64,000 bases of DNA from Pseudomonas sp. PDM18 (lineage in GTDB: Bacteria > Pseudomonadota > Gammaproteobacteria > Pseudomonadales > Pseudomonadaceae). The notes beneath the pieces were generated by a model. That model searched no databases. It had not been told where the DNA came from and saw only the letters and a program-made list of their open reading frames with translations. Made by a program: the position numbers and the translations under genes. Position 1 is the stretch's first letter. Each line of letters begins with the position of its first letter. The DNA lies in contig NZ_JACVBX010000003.1 in assembly GCF_014852585.1 (NCBI RefSeq), forward strand, positions 1-64,000, given 5' to 3'. This document shows positions 26,887 to 35,824 of the stretch, piece after piece.

Positions 26887-27171
26887 ATCGCAGGTACGGC
26901 CCCAGGCTGAAAGACCCGCCCGAATCCGTTGTGGGGAGTCTTGAAGCGATGGGCGAGCAGCGCTCCGTGGGGGAGCCCGCCAGTTGGCCTGCAAACACTC
27001 ATCCGATGGGCCGGCGGCCCGCGTGGAAGCATTGCAAACTTTTTCCACCCTGCCTGAAAGCGCCGTGCGACGAGGCGTCGCGCAAATTGGAGAAACCGTT
27101 TCAGGCTAAATACGGTGCTCCAAGCTTCTGGCATAATCGCCGCCCCGTCTCCGACCGGTCATAGAATTTTC
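26887..27171. promoter_or_regulatory. Leader region of the phosphate permease gene
   Basis: This 285-nt gap holds no convincing gene. Near its end GCATAATCG (27131-27139) looks like a -10 box about 35 nt before the ATG of the permease gene. No recognisable Pho box (CTGTCAT repeats) was found by eye. Confidence 0.4.
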
Positions 27172-28644
27172 ATGTTCGATCTCTTCAGCGGACTCGATGT
27201 CTGGGTGGGTGTCAGCCTGGTGCTGGCACTCACATTCGTCCTGGCGTTCGAGTTCATCAACGGCTTCCACGACACCGCCAACGCGGTGGCCACGGTTATC
27301 TATACCAAGGCCATGTCCCCGTACCGCGCGGTGATCCTCTCCGGCATCTTCAACTTCCTCGGCGTATTGCTCGGCGGCGTTGGCGTCGCCTACGCGATCG
27401 TCCACCTGCTGCCGGTGGAGCTGCTGATCAACGTGAATACCGGCCACGGTCTGGCCATGGTGTTCTCGCTGCTCGCCGCGGCCATCACCTGGAACCTGGG
27501 CACCTGGTACTTCGGCATCCCCGCTTCCAGCTCGCACACCCTGATCGGCTCGATCCTCGGCGTGGGCCTGGCGAACGCCCTGATCAACGGCGTACCGGTG
27601 GCCGACGGGATCAACTGGGGCAAGGCCATCGACATCGGCCTGTCGCTTATCTTCTCGCCGCTGGCCGGCTTCGTCGTCGCCGGCGCCCTGCTGATCGGCC
27701 TGAAGTGGCTGTACCCGCTGTCGAAGATGCACAAGACCCCGGAAACCCGCCGCGACGTCGACGAAAAGAAGCACCCGCCATTCTGGAACCGCCTGGTACT
27801 GGTGATCTCGGCCATGACCGTGAGCTTCGTGCATGGCTCCAACGACGGCCAGAAGGGTATCGGCCTGATCATGCTGGTGCTGATCGGCATCGTCCCGGCG
27901 AAATTCGTTCTCGACCTGAACAGCACCACCTACCAGATCGAGCGCACCCGCGACGCCGCCATCCACCTGCAGCAGTTCTACAACCGCCACTCCGATACCC
28001 TCGGCGAGATGCTCGCCCTGGGCAAGGCCGGCGAAGCGGACATGCCTGACCTGTACCGCTGCGAGCCGAAACAGACCGAAGCGACCCTCAAGGGCCTGCT
28101 GAGTGATCTGCACGGCGTTTCCAGCTACAACGACCTGAATGACGACGAGCGCGTCCAGGTGCGCCGCTACCTGCTGTGCCTGGATGACACCGCGAAGAAG
28201 GTCGGCAAGCTGTCCGAGCTGCCGTCCCGCGAGAAGGCGGACCTCGAGAAGTTGCGCAAGGACCTGACCAGCACCACCGAATACGCGCCCTTCTGGGTGA
28301 TCATCGCGGTGGCCCTGGCGCTGGGCATCGGCACCATGGTCGGCTGGAAGCGCGTGGTGCTCACCGTCGGCGAGAAGATCGGCAAGCAGGGCATGACCTA
28401 TGCCCAGGGCATCGCCGCCCAGCTTACCGCGACCGCCGCCATCGGCATGGCCAACATCTACAGCCTGCCGGTGTCCACGACCCATGTGTTGTCCTCGGGC
28501 GTGGCGGGCACCATGGTGGCGAACCGCAGCGGCCTGCAAGGCAGCACGATCCGCAACATCCTCATGGCCTGGGTGCTGACCCTGCCGGTGTCGATCGCGC
28601 TGTCCGCCGGCCTGTTCTGGCTGTCCTCGCGCTTCATCGGCTGA
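27172..28644 (+). CDS. pitA: Low-affinity inorganic phosphate transporter, Pit family
   Basis: 490 residues. Two PHO-4 repeats carry the family signature: the first has EFINGFHDTANAVATVIYT and WYFGIPASSSHTLIGSILG, the second has FVHGSNDGQKGIGL and SLPVSTTHVLSSGVAG. A soluble insert of about 130 residues (about 248-385, DUF47-like in charge pattern) lies between membrane blocks, as in PitA-type proteins. Pit systems take up metal-phosphate complexes with protons and do not need the Pst system. The chosen ATG gives MFDLFSGLDVWVG; the frame is open upstream but has no ribosome binding site. In P. aeruginosa a phosphate permease also sits beside pprA (PA4292, from memory). Confidence 0.92.
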   Translation: MFDLFSGLDVWVGVSLVLALTFVLAFEFINGFHDTANAVATVIYTKAMSPYRAVILSGIFNFLGVLLGGVGVAYAIVHLLPVELLINVNTGHGLAMVFSLLAAAITWNLGTWYFGIPASSSHTLIGSILGVGLANALINGVPVADGINWGKAIDIGLSLIFSPLAGFVVAGALLIGLKWLYPLSKMHKTPETRRDVDEKKHPPFWNRLVLVISAMTVSFVHGSNDGQKGIGLIMLVLIGIVPAKFVLDLNSTTYQIERTRDAAIHLQQFYNRHSDTLGEMLALGKAGEADMPDLYRCEPKQTEATLKGLLSDLHGVSSYNDLNDDERVQVRRYLLCLDDTAKKVGKLSELPSREKADLEKLRKDLTSTTEYAPFWVIIAVALALGIGTMVGWKRVVLTVGEKIGKQGMTYAQGIAAQLTATAAIGMANIYSLPVSTTHVLSSGVAGTMVANRSGLQGSTIRNILMAWVLTLPVSIALSAGLFWLSSRFIG

Positions 28645-28663
28645 TCCCGCGCCGCGCACCACG

Positions 28664-28691
28664 AAAAACGCCTGCATCCGCAGGCGTTTTT
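28664..28691. terminator. Bidirectional terminator between the phosphate permease gene and pprA
   Basis: AAAAACGCCTGC and GCAGGCGTTTTT pair around ATCC, with A/U tracts on both sides. It ends the two convergent genes. Confidence 0.9.
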
Positions 28692-28704
28692 CATTTCCGC
28701 TCGC

Positions 28705-31485
28705 TCAAACGGTGATGGTCTGCCTCGGCAGGCGGATGACGAAACGCGCACCGCCCTTGAAGTTATCCACAGACAGGCTGCCGCCCATGTTGCGGATCAG
28801 GTCGTGGCTCACCGACAGCCCCAGCCCCGTACCCTTGCCGATCGGCTTGGTGGTGAAGAAGGCCTCGAAGATGCGCTCGATCACCGCCGGGTCGATGCCG
28901 CCGGCGTTGTCGCGCACGTGCAGTTCAACCCAGCCGGGGTCCGTGCAGGGCTCTTGCGACACGCCGACCCAGCGCGCGCCCTCGTTTCCTCGTCCAAGCA
29001 AGGCGTCACGGGCGTTGGCCAGCAGGTTGATCAGCACCTGTTCCAACTGGTCGGAATAGCCCCGCACCACCACCCGTTGCGCCGGCGGCCGGCATTCCAG
29101 GGTGATGCCCTGCTGGGTGAGACTTTCCCCCAGCAAGGCGACGGCACCTTCACAGGCGTCATAGGGATCGAAGGGCGCGGCCTCCAGCTCCGACTTGCGG
29201 CTGAATACGCCCATATGGCTGATCACCCGCGAGAGCCGCTCGATCTGCGCGTCGGCTCGCTCGAGCTTTTCCTTCAGGTACTCCGGTTCGCCGAGCTTCT
29301 GCCGTGCGTTGTAGAGGGACATGCGCATGACGTGCAGCGGCTGCTTCATCTCGTGGGCCATGCCGCTGACCATCTCGCCCAGGCTGGCCATCTTCGCGCC
29401 TTGGGCCAGTTGCTGCTGGGCGTGGCGCACAGCGGTGTTGTCGCGGCCCACGGCCTGGATTTCCACAAGCCGCCCCTCGGCATCCAGCAACGGCCGGTCC
29501 GACCAGATCAGCCAGAGGTTGCGCTGGCCGGGGAGGCAGAAACGCAGCTCCCAGGAATCGTCCGCCACACTTTGGCCGCCGCCGACCAGACGTGCACGCA
29601 AGGCGCTGCAGTCCTGCTCGGACAGCCACTCGTCGAGCCGCCGGCCGAGCAGCGCGTCCACCGTCTCGCCCAGCACTTGGGCGAAGGTGTGGTTGATGAA
29701 GGTCAGCTGCAGGTCGGGGTCGTAGCGGCAGATCAGCGCCGGAGAGTCCTCGACCAGCACGCGATAGCGCTCCTCGCTCTCGGCGATCTGCAATGCGGCC
29801 AGGTGCTGCTCGGTGACATCCAGCCAGAGGCCGACGGCCTCCTGCGGGATGCCCTGGATGTCGCGCAGCAGCTTGGCCTCGTCGTACAGCCAGTGCCACT
29901 CTCCAGCGCTGTCGCACAGGCGGTACTCGGTGCGCACGCGGCCTTCGCGCAGCAGCTCGCGGCCACGGTCGAGGAAGACTTCCAGATCTTCGGGATGCAC
30001 GCGCTCGGCCAGCGCCTGCCAGTTCTGGCCCTGCAGGTCGAGGCCGAGCAGGTTGCCGGCGCTCTCGCTGTAGAACTCGGGGATCAGGTGCCCCTCCTCC
30101 ACCCGCTGCACGTAGATCACCACCGGGGCGCTGTCGATCAGGTTGCGCAGCCGTGCGTGGGCCGCCAAAGCCTGTTCCTCCTGCAGCTTGCCCTCGCTGA
30201 TATCCAGCAGCACGCCGTCCATCAACTGGTCACCGGCGCGCGCCTGCCGTCGGCCCTGGAGCCGCAGCCAGCGCCTCGTCTGGGTGGACGAAGCACCGCG
30301 CAGGCGCAGGTCCTGGACCAGCCGCCCGCCCGGTTGCAGGTTGCGCAGGCGCAGGCTGAGTTCATCGGCGTCGGCGGGGTGCAACTGGCTCAGCAGGTCA
30401 ACCAGCGGCAGCTGCAGCTGCCCGGCGGGCAAACCCAGACTAGCCGCCACTGCGGGCGATAGTTCGAACAGGCCCTCGTCGACGTGCAGCCGCCACCAGC
30501 CACCGCCCACCATGTCCTGCAGCAGGTTAAGGCGCCGGCTGCTGTCGCGCAGGCTGTGCAGCTCGGTACGTTCGTGGACCAGGTTGGTGAGGATCTCCGC
30601 CAGGTACTGCCAGTCGCTCGGCGCTAGCCCCGGCCAACTGCCGCCATGTTCCATCGGCTCGGCCAGCAACCCGGCCAGTCGCCCACCGCGCACGGGGGCC
30701 GGGATCAGGTAGAGCTGGGCGCAGCACAAGATTTGCAGCAGCTCCGACGGGCTGCCATCGGCCCCCAGCAGGCATGCACCGCTGGCGGTCCGCAACTCAT
30801 CGCCGGGCACCGTCAGGTTTTCCCGCAGCAGGCTGTCGAAGCCGGGCTGCACATAGCAGGCAAAGACCCGCAGGCTCTGGTCCGGCGCCTCCAGCAACAG
30901 GGCCATGCTGCGCATGTGGAAGTTGCTGCAGAATGCCTCCAGTACCTCACCGACGGCCTCGCCGAGGCGGCGTTGCGAGCTGTGGCGCAGGCGCGCCAGC
31001 AGCAACTTGCTGAGGCTCAGGCATTGCAGCTTGTGCTGCTGGCTGTCGGACTGCCAGTTCAGGTCGGAGATATCCGTGCCCAGCAGCAGACAGTGCTCGT
31101 TGGGCTGCAGGACCGCCCGGAAGCGGCAGACCAGCGGCAGGTCGCCGGAGCTGCGCAGCACCAGGTCGAGCCGCTCGCCGCCGCGCAGGCTGGAAACCTG
31201 CATGCCGCCGGGAATACGCCGGTCCAGATAGTCCCCTAGCCCGGGCAGCTCGCCGTTGCCCGGCACCGGTGGCAGCAGACGGTGTGCCTGGCTGCCGCCA
31301 CGCGCGATGACGCGATCGCGACTGTCCAGCTCCAACCACAGGTCCCAGTGGCCAGTCACCACGGGCTCGGCCAGTTCCTCCACCGGCAGCGCCGGACGCC
31401 GGCGTGCCGCCAGGGGCCGGCTCGGCACCGGGTTGTCGTTCATCTCATGCTGGCCGCGAGGCCTGGAGCGCCAGAAATCGAACAT
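28705..31485 (-). CDS. pprA: PprA-like PAS sensor histidine kinase of the Tad locus
   Basis: 926 residues, soluble (no membrane segment). An N-terminal region of about 300 residues resembles a GAF/PAS sensor, followed by several PAS modules (for example VEDSPALICRYDPDLQLTFINHTF) and a HisKA domain whose phospho-His lies in MAHEMKQPLH (about H711). The HATPase has NLLANARDAL, DNAGGI and GKGTGLGLSV. In P. aeruginosa PprA (about 925 residues) is the kinase for PprB and controls Flp pili, CupE fimbriae and the adhesin BapA. The start MFDFWRSRPRGQH lies 8 nt after the tadF stop with GAGG upstream; longer frames run into tadF. It is probably co-transcribed with tadF. Confidence 0.88.
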   Translation of the reverse strand: MFDFWRSRPRGQHEMNDNPVPSRPLAARRRPALPVEELAEPVVTGHWDLWLELDSRDRVIARGGSQAHRLLPPVPGNGELPGLGDYLDRRIPGGMQVSSLRGGERLDLVLRSSGDLPLVCRFRAVLQPNEHCLLLGTDISDLNWQSDSQQHKLQCLSLSKLLLARLRHSSQRRLGEAVGEVLEAFCSNFHMRSMALLLEAPDQSLRVFACYVQPGFDSLLRENLTVPGDELRTASGACLLGADGSPSELLQILCCAQLYLIPAPVRGGRLAGLLAEPMEHGGSWPGLAPSDWQYLAEILTNLVHERTELHSLRDSSRRLNLLQDMVGGGWWRLHVDEGLFELSPAVAASLGLPAGQLQLPLVDLLSQLHPADADELSLRLRNLQPGGRLVQDLRLRGASSTQTRRWLRLQGRRQARAGDQLMDGVLLDISEGKLQEEQALAAHARLRNLIDSAPVVIYVQRVEEGHLIPEFYSESAGNLLGLDLQGQNWQALAERVHPEDLEVFLDRGRELLREGRVRTEYRLCDSAGEWHWLYDEAKLLRDIQGIPQEAVGLWLDVTEQHLAALQIAESEERYRVLVEDSPALICRYDPDLQLTFINHTFAQVLGETVDALLGRRLDEWLSEQDCSALRARLVGGGQSVADDSWELRFCLPGQRNLWLIWSDRPLLDAEGRLVEIQAVGRDNTAVRHAQQQLAQGAKMASLGEMVSGMAHEMKQPLHVMRMSLYNARQKLGEPEYLKEKLERADAQIERLSRVISHMGVFSRKSELEAAPFDPYDACEGAVALLGESLTQQGITLECRPPAQRVVVRGYSDQLEQVLINLLANARDALLGRGNEGARWVGVSQEPCTDPGWVELHVRDNAGGIDPAVIERIFEAFFTTKPIGKGTGLGLSVSHDLIRNMGGSLSVDNFKGGARFVIRLPRQTITV

Positions 31486-31493
31486 CCGATGCC

Positions 31494-31964
31494 TCAGAGC
31501 AGGACGCTGGCGGTGCCGCTGAGCACATCGGGCAGGCGCGGCACCGTGCCGATCCCCGGCAGGGTCAGGAGCGGGACGATGGGCGAGGTGGCGTAGGGAT
31601 AGCTGACGCACACCCGGACGCGCGTGTACTGGCGACCCGAGACCGTCTCGGTCACCGGGGTGTCCATGAATTGCCCGCTGTAGCAGCCGTTGCGCCAACT
31701 CGTCGGCATCCAGCTCAGGCGCTGGGTCACGGCATTATCCACAGCCGCTTTCAGGGCGGCGCTGTAGCCACCCGCGGCCTGGGGATTCACCGAGACGGCC
31801 ACTCGCGCGCCCGCCGCCGCCGCATCGTTGAACGACTGCAACATCAGCAGTGGCACGCAATAACCAAGCAGTCCATAGAGAACTGCGAAGAACAGGACAA
31901 ATACAGCGGCGAACTCGATAGCCACCGCGCCTCGTTGAGTGCAACGTCCGCCGACTCCGTTCAT
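31494..31964 (-). CDS. tadF: TadF-like pseudopilin (TadE/F family)
   Basis: 156 residues starting MNGVGGRCTQRGAVAIEF. The stretch RGAVAIEFAAVFVLFF is the TadE-type prepilin-like N terminus: a Gly, then Glu five residues later, then a hydrophobic helix. The rest is a small periplasmic domain with paired Cys. TadE/F pseudopilins are processed by the same peptidase as Flp and support pilus assembly. GGGAG lies upstream of the ATG. Longer in-frame starts exist up to 32159 but contain no TadE features. Confidence 0.85.
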   Translation of the reverse strand: MNGVGGRCTQRGAVAIEFAAVFVLFFAVLYGLLGYCVPLLMLQSFNDAAAAGARVAVSVNPQAAGGYSAALKAAVDNAVTQRLSWMPTSWRNGCYSGQFMDTPVTETVSGRQYTRVRVCVSYPYATSPIVPLLTLPGIGTVPRLPDVLSGTASVLL

Positions 31965-32238
31965 GCGCAATACTCCCGGACCAACTTCCAACTTGAATGA
32001 TCGTTCAACTTGTCGGCACAGCGGAACTTTACTGAAGATACTCGCCGTCGGATAAATACCGCTCCCCAGCAATACTAGGCGCTCTTCGACGATTCGCCCT
32101 CCTGGCCTATCGGAATAACGTTTCGAGCCAAACTCGATTAGCCTTGGCTTCAATTGCAATATGGCGCCAGAGTGCGGGATACCTTAAAACTCCACTAATC
32201 TGCTTCGAAGTCGCCGTTCCGGGATAAGGACATTCTCA
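31965..32238. promoter_or_regulatory. Divergent promoter region between tadF and fppA
   Basis: 274 nt without a convincing gene, more AT-rich than its surroundings (for example AATAACGTTTCG, AATACCGCTCCC). It must hold the promoters of tadF-pprA and of fppA. No consensus element could be assigned by eye. Confidence 0.4.
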
Positions 32239-32718
32239 ATGCTGTTCAAACTCTGCCTGCTGGGATGGTTCGCCGTGTGTGCCAGCCAGGACCTCACGCG
32301 GCTGCAGGTCAGCAACTGGCTGACGCTGGGCGGGGCGCTGGCGGCCCTGCTGTTCCTGCGGGTCACGGGACATACGCTGACGGGCTATGCGCCGCTTGCC
32401 GCGGGGGTCGCCGCGTTGCTGGCGGCGCTGCTCAGCGTGCCGGGCTACTGGCTGGGAAAGCTGGGTGCAGCCGACGTGAAACTGCTGATCGCCCTGGGCT
32501 TGGCCAGCGACCCACAGACGGTTCTGTACACCTTGGCGCTGGCCTGCCTGTTCTGTGTGGCGTTGATGTCCGCCAGCAAACTTTTGATTGATTCGGATAA
32601 AGTACCGGCTAATTGCAAATCGCAATTAGCCAAACTGCAACCGTCAAAGTTCAAGTCATTTCCCTTCATCTTCGCGCTGTTCGCCGGTCTTCTGACGACC
32701 CTGTCGCTCCTCCAATAA
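32239..32718 (+). CDS. fppA: FppA/TadV prepilin peptidase (A24 family)
   Basis: 159 residues with four to five membrane segments. The two catalytic Asp are seen in SQDLTRLQVSN (about D18) and GAADVK (GxGD-type motif, here G-A-A-D). This minimal A24B peptidase cleaves the Flp prepilin and the TadE/F pseudopilins. It lacks the N-methyltransferase part of PilD. It is transcribed opposite to tadF and in line with pprB, as in the P. aeruginosa locus. Confidence 0.9.
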   Translation: MLFKLCLLGWFAVCASQDLTRLQVSNWLTLGGALAALLFLRVTGHTLTGYAPLAAGVAALLAALLSVPGYWLGKLGAADVKLLIALGLASDPQTVLYTLALACLFCVALMSASKLLIDSDKVPANCKSQLAKLQPSKFKSFPFIFALFAGLLTTLSLLQ

Positions 32719-32868
32719 AAAAGATTCCGACAATTGGCGGAGTCCAAACTTAACGACTATATGCTAAGGGTTAATACCATCCATCGCCTGATGGGACGAT
32801 CCGGCTACGGTATTTGAACGGCCGGACGATAAAAATAATGGAAGTAATCCTTCAAGGAGCGTGCAGTC
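32719..32868 (+). promoter_or_regulatory. Promoter region of pprB
   Basis: The 150-nt gap contains TTAACGACTATATGCTAAGGGTTAA (about 32750-32774), where TTAAC and GTTAA form an inverted repeat around a possible -10 (TATGCT). The end holds AAGGAGCG, the pprB ribosome binding site. Confidence 0.4.
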
Positions 32869-33705
32869 ATGGAAAAAACGGCCAATCGCCGTTTCAGCGT
32901 GCTGGTCATCGATGACGAGCCTCAGGTCACCGCGGAGCTTTCCGAATTGCTGGCGAACAGCGGCTACCGCTGCGTGGTCAGCGACAGCAAGGACAGCGCC
33001 CTGCAGAAATTCCGCGATGACACCTCGATCGGCCTGGTGATCTGCGACCTGGGCCTGGGTCGCGACAACGGCATCCGCGTGGTCGAGGCGCTTAAGGATG
33101 TAGCCGGCGCGACACGGTTCTTCGAAACAATCATCCTCACCGGCCAGCAAGGCAGCCAGGAAGTGATCGAGGCCATGCGCGTCGGCGTCGCCGATTACTA
33201 CCAGAAGCCGGTGGCGCCGATGGACCTGCTCAAGGGCCTGGAGCGCCTAGAGGCGCGTCTGCACGAACGCATCCGCAGCCAGCTCAGCCTGAGTCACGTG
33301 AACCAGCGCCTGGAATACCTCGCCGAATCGCTCAACTCGATCTCGCGGGATATCCACAAGATCAAGTATGAGGTCCATGGAAGCGGCGGCCAGCCGGCCA
33401 GCAGCGGCGCACTCAAGCAGGAACAGCCCGAGCCGGCGGCCAGCGCAGCGCCGAGCAACGCCGAGCAGATGACGCCGGTGGTCAACAACCCGCTGTTCAA
33501 CAAGCTATCGCCGCGTCAGCAGGCCGTGGCGCGCCTGGTGAGCAAGGGGCTGACGAACTACCAGATCGCCTACGATCTGGGGATCACCGAGAACACCGTG
33601 AAGCTCTATGTCTCCCAGGTGCTGCGGCTGATGCACATGCACAACCGCACCCAGCTCGCCCTCGCCATCTCCCCCAGCGCGTCGCAGAGCAGCGCGGTGC
33701 ACTGA
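32869..33705 (+). CDS. pprB: PprB response regulator (LuxR family) of the Tad locus
   Basis: 278 residues. The receiver domain begins VLVIDDEP and has the phospho-Asp D60 in VICDLGLG. A Ser/Ala/Gln-rich linker (about 160-200) leads to a LuxR-type helix-turn-helix with SPRQQAVARLVSKGLTNYQIAYDLGITENTV. In P. aeruginosa PprB activates the tad/flp genes directly after phosphorylation by PprA. A strong AAGGAG lies upstream. Its stop is only 24 nt from the convergent tadG stop. Confidence 0.92.
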   Translation: MEKTANRRFSVLVIDDEPQVTAELSELLANSGYRCVVSDSKDSALQKFRDDTSIGLVICDLGLGRDNGIRVVEALKDVAGATRFFETIILTGQQGSQEVIEAMRVGVADYYQKPVAPMDLLKGLERLEARLHERIRSQLSLSHVNQRLEYLAESLNSISRDIHKIKYEVHGSGGQPASSGALKQEQPEPAASAAPSNAEQMTPVVNNPLFNKLSPRQQAVARLVSKGLTNYQIAYDLGITENTVKLYVSQVLRLMHMHNRTQLALAISPSASQSSAVH

Positions 33706-33729
33706 GTCCACCTCAGCCTCTGACGGCCT

Positions 33730-35505
33730 TCAGATCAGCAGCTCGGAGCCGCCGGTCTGGAGGTCGATCAGGCGCACGTCGAGGATGCCGGTCTGGATGC
33801 CCAGGAGCTTGAGCAGCGGGTCGATGAGGGCGTTGCCCAAGGCCGTGACCAGGTCCGCCAGGGCCTTGGTCAGGAGCCTCTCCAAGTCGGTGGCGGAGTT
33901 AATGACGGCACCGGCGACCCTGTCCACCAGCTTGCCCAGGTCACACAGCAGCCAGCCCAGCAACGGGTTGCACAGCAGTCCCTGCGAGCCCAGACTCACG
34001 TCGATCTTCAGACCGTTGCTCAGACTCGCCAAGCCCGCGCCCAGCGACGCCCCGAGTGGACTCTGGGCACGCTGAACGGCGCTGGGCAGATCGCTGGGGC
34101 TGGCAACGGTGAAGGTCATCGCAGTCGGGGCTGAAGTAGCAATTGTCACGGGCCCCGAAGGAGTGGTGATGTCGACACTGGCAAGATAACCCGACCCCAG
34201 GCTCACCAGATTGACCGAGGCGCCAAGGCTCAGGGAAGCGATGCCTGGCTGCGCCTGGACACCCACCGTCACCGGCTTGCCAACACCTCCGCACTGGATG
34301 CTCTCCAGCGCAGCAGAACCTGGGGCGACAGCGGCAACCAGGGTCACGTCCGACTTCACCAGACCGAGATTCAACAGGTCCACGTTAGCCTTCACGGTCA
34401 GATTGACCTGCGATGAACGCGCCTGAGTCCTCCAGGAGCCATCGGCATTGCGGCCGGGATAGCCGATGGCGATCTGCGGAGGATTGATCACCGACAGAGT
34501 CAGACTCTGCGATAGCAGCCCAGGCACGGCGAGCTTCTGGGTGGGAATGGTCACCGCATTGTTCTTGTTCGCCACCAGCGCCGTCGCCATCAGCAGGTCG
34601 AGCATGTTGACCCCGGCACTGAGCGCCGTATCGCGCACGCTGTCCGGCGCCACCACGCTGAGAATCTGTCCCAGGGTCAGCTGCGCCGTCGGCACGTTGA
34701 TGATGGCCAGCGCAGTGCGCAGCAGCGCCGTATTCACCCCGGCCAGCTGTGAAGAGTCCGCCGCATTGACCATGGCCTGGAGCAACTGCGCGGCGGTGAC
34801 GTTGGCGCCCAGCAGGCTGTCGATCTTGCCCAGTTCGAGGTTCACCCCGGCGGCCTTGAGCTGCTGGCTGAGGGCGAGCAGCGAGACGTTGGCCCCGGCG
34901 ATGCCCTGGTAGGTCACTACGTCCAGGTTGAGGTTTGTGCCCAGCAGCCCGCCAAGCAGGGCATTGAGCAACGGCGAGTTGGTCGAATCCAGGCTCAGCA
35001 CCCCGCTACCGGCAGAGATCCCCGCCATCGCCGAGCGCCGCGCCACGGCCTGGGCGCTGAGCACCGTCGTGCTCGAAGCACCGCTGAACAGACTGGCGAC
35101 GTTGAGCACCAGGCTGGAGGGAACGCTGTGGGTGGCCTGCACGCGAACGGAGTCCGCCAGGTTGCCGCCCGCGCTGAAAACCCGCTTGGAGTCGGCACTG
35201 CCGTAACCGGCAGAGAAGCTGACGCTGCCCAACGTCCCCACCAGGGTGTCGCCGGCACCAGGCACGAAGCCGTTCTTCGCCGCACTGGCGGTGACGTAGC
35301 CCTGGATGTCGGCGGCCAGTTGCGAGCCGCACATGCCGCCCTGGGTGGCCGCTTCAAGCGCAGCCATATCCGCCACGCGCTGCAGCTTGCGTTGTTCGAA
35401 GTACAGGCGCCCGGTGTCGATCACCAGGGCCAGGCAGATCAGCGCCAACAGCAGCGTTCCCGCCGCCATGACGCCGATTGCGCCTCGCTGCCTTTCACGT
35501 CCCAT
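33730..35505 (-). CDS. tadG: TadG-like Flp pilus assembly protein
   Basis: 591 residues. The N terminus RQRGAIGVMAAGTLLLALICLALVID is the TadE/TadG-like leader: a Gly followed by a hydrophobic helix. The next part, TGRLYFEQRKLQRVADMAALEAA, is the conserved membrane-proximal segment. The rest is a large periplasmic region rich in Ser, Ala, Leu and Gly with repeated short helices (QLLQAMVNAADSSQL and similar). In P. aeruginosa TadG is needed for Flp-mediated adhesion and may anchor the pilus base. First gene of the minus-strand assembly operon's distal part; the 18-nt gap to the next gene suggests co-transcription. Confidence 0.88.
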   Translation of the reverse strand: MGRERQRGAIGVMAAGTLLLALICLALVIDTGRLYFEQRKLQRVADMAALEAATQGGMCGSQLAADIQGYVTASAAKNGFVPGAGDTLVGTLGSVSFSAGYGSADSKRVFSAGGNLADSVRVQATHSVPSSLVLNVASLFSGASSTTVLSAQAVARRSAMAGISAGSGVLSLDSTNSPLLNALLGGLLGTNLNLDVVTYQGIAGANVSLLALSQQLKAAGVNLELGKIDSLLGANVTAAQLLQAMVNAADSSQLAGVNTALLRTALAIINVPTAQLTLGQILSVVAPDSVRDTALSAGVNMLDLLMATALVANKNNAVTIPTQKLAVPGLLSQSLTLSVINPPQIAIGYPGRNADGSWRTQARSSQVNLTVKANVDLLNLGLVKSDVTLVAAVAPGSAALESIQCGGVGKPVTVGVQAQPGIASLSLGASVNLVSLGSGYLASVDITTPSGPVTIATSAPTAMTFTVASPSDLPSAVQRAQSPLGASLGAGLASLSNGLKIDVSLGSQGLLCNPLLGWLLCDLGKLVDRVAGAVINSATDLERLLTKALADLVTALGNALIDPLLKLLGIQTGILDVRLIDLQTGGSELLI

Positions 35506-35523
35506 GGCAGCCTCCGGAAGGGA

Positions 35524-35805
35524 TCAGTTCTTGTCGGTGCTGAAGCCGTTGTTGTCGTCGAGCAGGTACTCGGGAATCTCGTGGGTATAGCTCTTCAGGT
35601 AGCGCTGGTAGGCACGGTCGCGCTCGGCCGGCGTGGCGCTCTGTCGGTGGGCCGAGGCGGCCTTGCCGCTGCTCTGCAGGTCCAGCCAGGTCAGCACTTC
35701 CTGCTGGTCACGAGCGGTGGTGCCGGCTTCGGTGTGGGTAGTCTCCACCGCCTGGGCCAGCATCGGCGTCGCCAGCAGTGCGCCGGCCAGAATCCATGTC
35801 TTCAT
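35524..35805 (-). CDS. Exported DUF3613 protein of the Tad locus
   Basis: 93 residues with a signal peptide (MKTWILAGALLATPMLAQA). The mature part has QQEVLTWLDLQSSGKAAS and ATPAERDRAYQRYLKSYTHEIPEYL, a pattern of DUF3613, a small family found inside pseudomonad tad loci. The start is set by GGGAGGG right before the ATG. It lies between tadD and tadG, the place of a hypothetical gene (PA4298 type) in P. aeruginosa. Likely periplasmic accessory of pilus assembly; mechanism unknown. Confidence 0.8.
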   Translation of the reverse strand: MKTWILAGALLATPMLAQAVETTHTEAGTTARDQQEVLTWLDLQSSGKAASAHRQSATPAERDRAYQRYLKSYTHEIPEYLLDDNNGFSTDKN

Positions 35806-35824
35806 CCCTCCCTCCCTGCCCACC